Source: Syntrophales bacterium (GTDB lineage Bacteria; Desulfobacterota; Syntrophia; Syntrophales; UBA2251). Taken from it: DNA of 7,023 nucleotides. The notes below the pieces were generated by a model, which made no database searches, had not been told where the DNA came from, and saw only the letters and a list, made by a program, of their open reading frames with translations. A program made the translations under genes and the position numbers. The DNA lies in assembly GCA_023230905.1 (NCBI GenBank), contig JALNWL010000139.1:1-7023 (forward strand). The letters run 5' to 3'. Positions within the stretch are counted from its first letter, which is position 1; every line of letters begins with the position of its first letter. This document shows positions 5,617 through 7,023 of the stretch, in pieces.

Positions 5617-6846
5617 TCACTTCTTGCCGCTCCGGGTCAGGACGGCAATGCCCGCCGCCGTTGTAATGAGGCAAAGCCCGATGTACAGGGCAAACGCCAG
5701 GTAGTAGCTTTTCGTCGCATCGTAGATGAAGCCGGACAGGGGCACGCCCACGGCTGTGCCCAGGGTCGTGAAGATGTTCAGGAATCCGTAGATGACGGCA
5801 AAGTGCTTCTGGCCCAGGACCCGGGCGGTCATGAGCGGCGGCAGGACCGTCCGTACGGCGATCGAGAAACCGAACAGGATATTGAAGACGACCGCCACCC
5901 ACATCCATTGCGACCCGTAAAGGAGCGCGATGGAGACCATCAGGCCGACCATCAGGATGAGGTAGCTTTTGAGCAGACCCAGGCGGTCGGCGAGGCTGCC
6001 CGCCAGAACCTTGCCGAAGATGAGCATGGCCATGTGCAGGGACATGAGCGTCGTTGCGGTCGTGGAGGAAAAACCCAGGTCGGTCAGGTAGGGCACGATG
6101 TGGTGCAGGACGCCCATGTTGGCGACGGCGATGAGAAGGATGATCAGGGCGAGCAGCCAGAAGGCGCCCGTGCGGAACGCCTTGGTCGCCGTCAGGCCCC
6201 CCTGTTCGGCGGCGGACTGACGGGCGAGCGCCGCCTCCCCCCCGTAGGGAAGCAGACCCATGTCGGCCGGTTTGGCGCGCACGATGAAGAGGGCCGTCGG
6301 GATGGAGGCGAGGCCGATCACCAGACCGAAGGTCAGGAAGGCGGCCTGCCAACTGTGATTCAGGATGATCCAGTTTGCCAGGGGGTTGAAGATCATCCCG
6401 CCGACGCCTGTCGCGGCGAAGACGATCCCCATGGCCAGCCCCCGCTTGTCGATGAACCAGTTCGTGATCATCATGGAGACGGGGATGATGTGCGACCCGG
6501 CGCTCCCGATCCCCAGGAACACCGCGACGATGTAAAACTGCGTCAGCGTCCGGCATTGGGAGAACAGGGCGAAGCTTGTGGCCATCATCGCGGTGCAGAC
6601 CGTCATGATGAGGCGGATGTTGTAACGTTCCAGGAGCTTTCCCATGACCGGCGCCATGACCATCATGGAGAGCGCGGCGATCGTGAAGTACAGCGTGAAG
6701 CCGCCCCGGGTGAAACCGAGGGATTCCGTGACGGGCTTGATGAAGACGCCCATGGTGTTCATGATGATGCCGATGCCGGCGAAGTTCAGAAAAAAGGCGC
6801 CGCCGACGATCCACCACCCGTAGAAAATCTTCCGCTCCGATGTCAT
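5617..6846 (-). CDS. MFS transporter, monocarboxylate / oxalate-formate antiporter-like
   Basis: This 409-residue inner-membrane permease has about twelve predicted helices in two six-helix halves, with approximate spans 11-30, 47-67, 77-95, 102-124, 137-158, 167-189, 227-247, 264-285, 293-311, 313-334, 349-372 and 379-402. The linker 190-226 is the central cytoplasmic loop. The N-terminus with FYGWWIVGGAFF (8-19) is typical of the carboxylate-transporting (OFA/MCT-like) MFS branch. Other marks are WFIDKRGLAMGIVFAATGVG (130-149) after helix 4 and FGKVLAGSLADRLG (277-290), the second-half version of MFS motif A. The ATG has a G-rich Shine-Dalgarno sequence just upstream, and the N-terminus fits the family without extension. 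As first gene of the cluster it most likely imports the organic acid that the CoA transferase then activates; exchange with a product is possible. Substrate assignment is inference. Confidence 0.88.
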   Translation of the reverse strand: MTSERKIFYGWWIVGGAFFLNFAGIGIIMNTMGVFIKPVTESLGFTRGGFTLYFTIAALSMMVMAPVMGKLLERYNIRLIMTVCTAMMATSFALFSQCRTLTQFYIVAVFLGIGSAGSHIIPVSMMITNWFIDKRGLAMGIVFAATGVGGMIFNPLANWIILNHSWQAAFLTFGLVIGLASIPTALFIVRAKPADMGLLPYGGEAALARQSAAEQGGLTATKAFRTGAFWLLALIILLIAVANMGVLHHIVPYLTDLGFSSTTATTLMSLHMAMLIFGKVLAGSLADRLGLLKSYLILMVGLMVSIALLYGSQWMWVAVVFNILFGFSIAVRTVLPPLMTARVLGQKHFAVIYGFLNIFTTLGTAVGVPLSGFIYDATKSYYLAFALYIGLCLITTAAGIAVLTRSGKK

Positions 6847-6866
6847 GCTCCCCCCCTTTTTTGGAC

Positions 6867-6897
6867 GTTTGGCGTCCGGTCTTGAGCCTGAACGCCG
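6867..6897. repeat. Imperfect 31-nt direct repeat flanking the permease gene, copy 2
   Basis: This copy lies 21-51 nt upstream of the permease start codon, in the leader region. It matches copy 1 (5574-5604) in the blocks GTTTG, CCGGTCTTGA and ACGCCG. Within and beside it, two mutually exclusive small stems can form in the minus-strand RNA: GGCGT with ACGCC (6892-6896 with 6871-6875) and GGACG with CGTCC (6873-6877 with 6863-6867). The second sits just before the ribosome-binding site. Confidence 0.4.
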
Positions 6898-6942
6898 TAT
6901 ACACCCGCGAACCCCTTCGATGTCCTGCTGCGGTTTTTTGCG

Positions 6943-6977
6943 GGCAGGGGGCCAGGCGCCTCCTGTTGCCCCCTGCC
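6943..6977. repeat. Strong 10-bp perfect hairpin upstream of the permease gene
   Basis: The arms GGCAGGGGGC (6943-6952) and GCCCCCTGCC (6968-6977) pair perfectly. Inside them CAGG (6953-6956) and CCTG (6962-6965) add four pairs after a two-base bulge. The A-run beside it on the minus strand lies on the wrong side for an intrinsic terminator of minus-strand transcripts, and no dense T-run follows directly on the plus strand. The surrounding 6847-7023 region holds no credible gene. The hairpin may be part of the leader, an extragenic repeat, or the end of an upstream unit beyond the window. Confidence 0.5.
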
Positions 6978-7023
6978 GCTTGCCCGCCGCCTGGTCCCCA
7001 GTGCCTGTTTCTTGTTTCCTAGA

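Noticed and set aside
5557..6885. 442-codon open frame on the plus strand, antisense to the permease gene
   Set aside because: Highly polar, His/Asp/Arg-rich translation that mirrors a membrane protein gene; no recognisable domain.
6939..6954. Sigma54-like element on the minus strand (TGGC then GCA with GG-N10-GC spacing) upstream of the permease gene
   Set aside because: The -12 half has CCGC rather than TTGC, and the match lies in a C-rich tract and hairpin arm where chance matches are likely.
6840..7022. 60-codon plus-strand frame over the permease leader
   Set aside because: Pro/Cys-rich translation without motifs, runs into the window edge, and overlaps the leader hairpins.

Overview
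The DNA is GC-rich, with strong GC preference at third codon positions and good Shine-Dalgarno sites, and looks bacterial. It carries one compact minus-strand catabolic gene cluster of six genes (about 528-6846). A separate plus-strand gene, cut by the left window edge, converges on it. The mix of a glutaconate-type CoA transferase, acyl-CoA dehydrogenase, MmgE/PrpD protein and small SCP2 protein suggests an anaerobic or syntrophic acid degrader, most plausibly a Desulfobacterota (former Deltaproteobacteria) member. This taxonomic guess rests on gene content only.

Layout, left to right: 1-471 (+) is the 3' part of a DUF1566 (Lcl C-terminal-like) protein. Then come the minus-strand genes, read here in transcription order (right to left): an MFS carboxylate-type permease (6846-5617); the two subunits of a GctAB-type family I CoA transferase (5500-4565 and 4552-3752); an MmgE/PrpD-family protein (3735-2368); an acyl-CoA dehydrogenase (2250-1084); and a small SCP2-like protein (968-528). 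The CoA-transferase subunits and MmgE/PrpD are packed with 12 and 16 nt gaps and are probably translated as a unit. The other three gaps are about 115-117 nt each and contain inverted repeats and candidate control sites.

Proposed logic (inference): the permease imports an organic acid and GctAB moves CoA onto it from an acyl-CoA donor. The dehydrogenase desaturates the thioester, and MmgE/PrpD adds or removes water, decarboxylates or epimerises a polar di- or tricarboxylate intermediate. The SCP2 protein may carry a hydrophobic or CoA-bound intermediate. No regulator, ETF, hydratase or thiolase gene lies in the window, so the pathway is incomplete and its substrate unknown.

Points worth a second look: the dehydrogenase has the isovaleryl-CoA-dehydrogenase arrangement of the catalytic glutamate (Glu242 present, Gly363 at the usual MCAD position). 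The transferase keeps the acceptor Glu55, which argues against an IpdAB-type hydrolase. An 18-bp near-perfect inverted repeat lies between the dehydrogenase and SCP2 genes. A roughly 31-nt imperfect direct repeat flanks the permease gene. A perfect 14-bp palindrome precedes the CoA-transferase genes.
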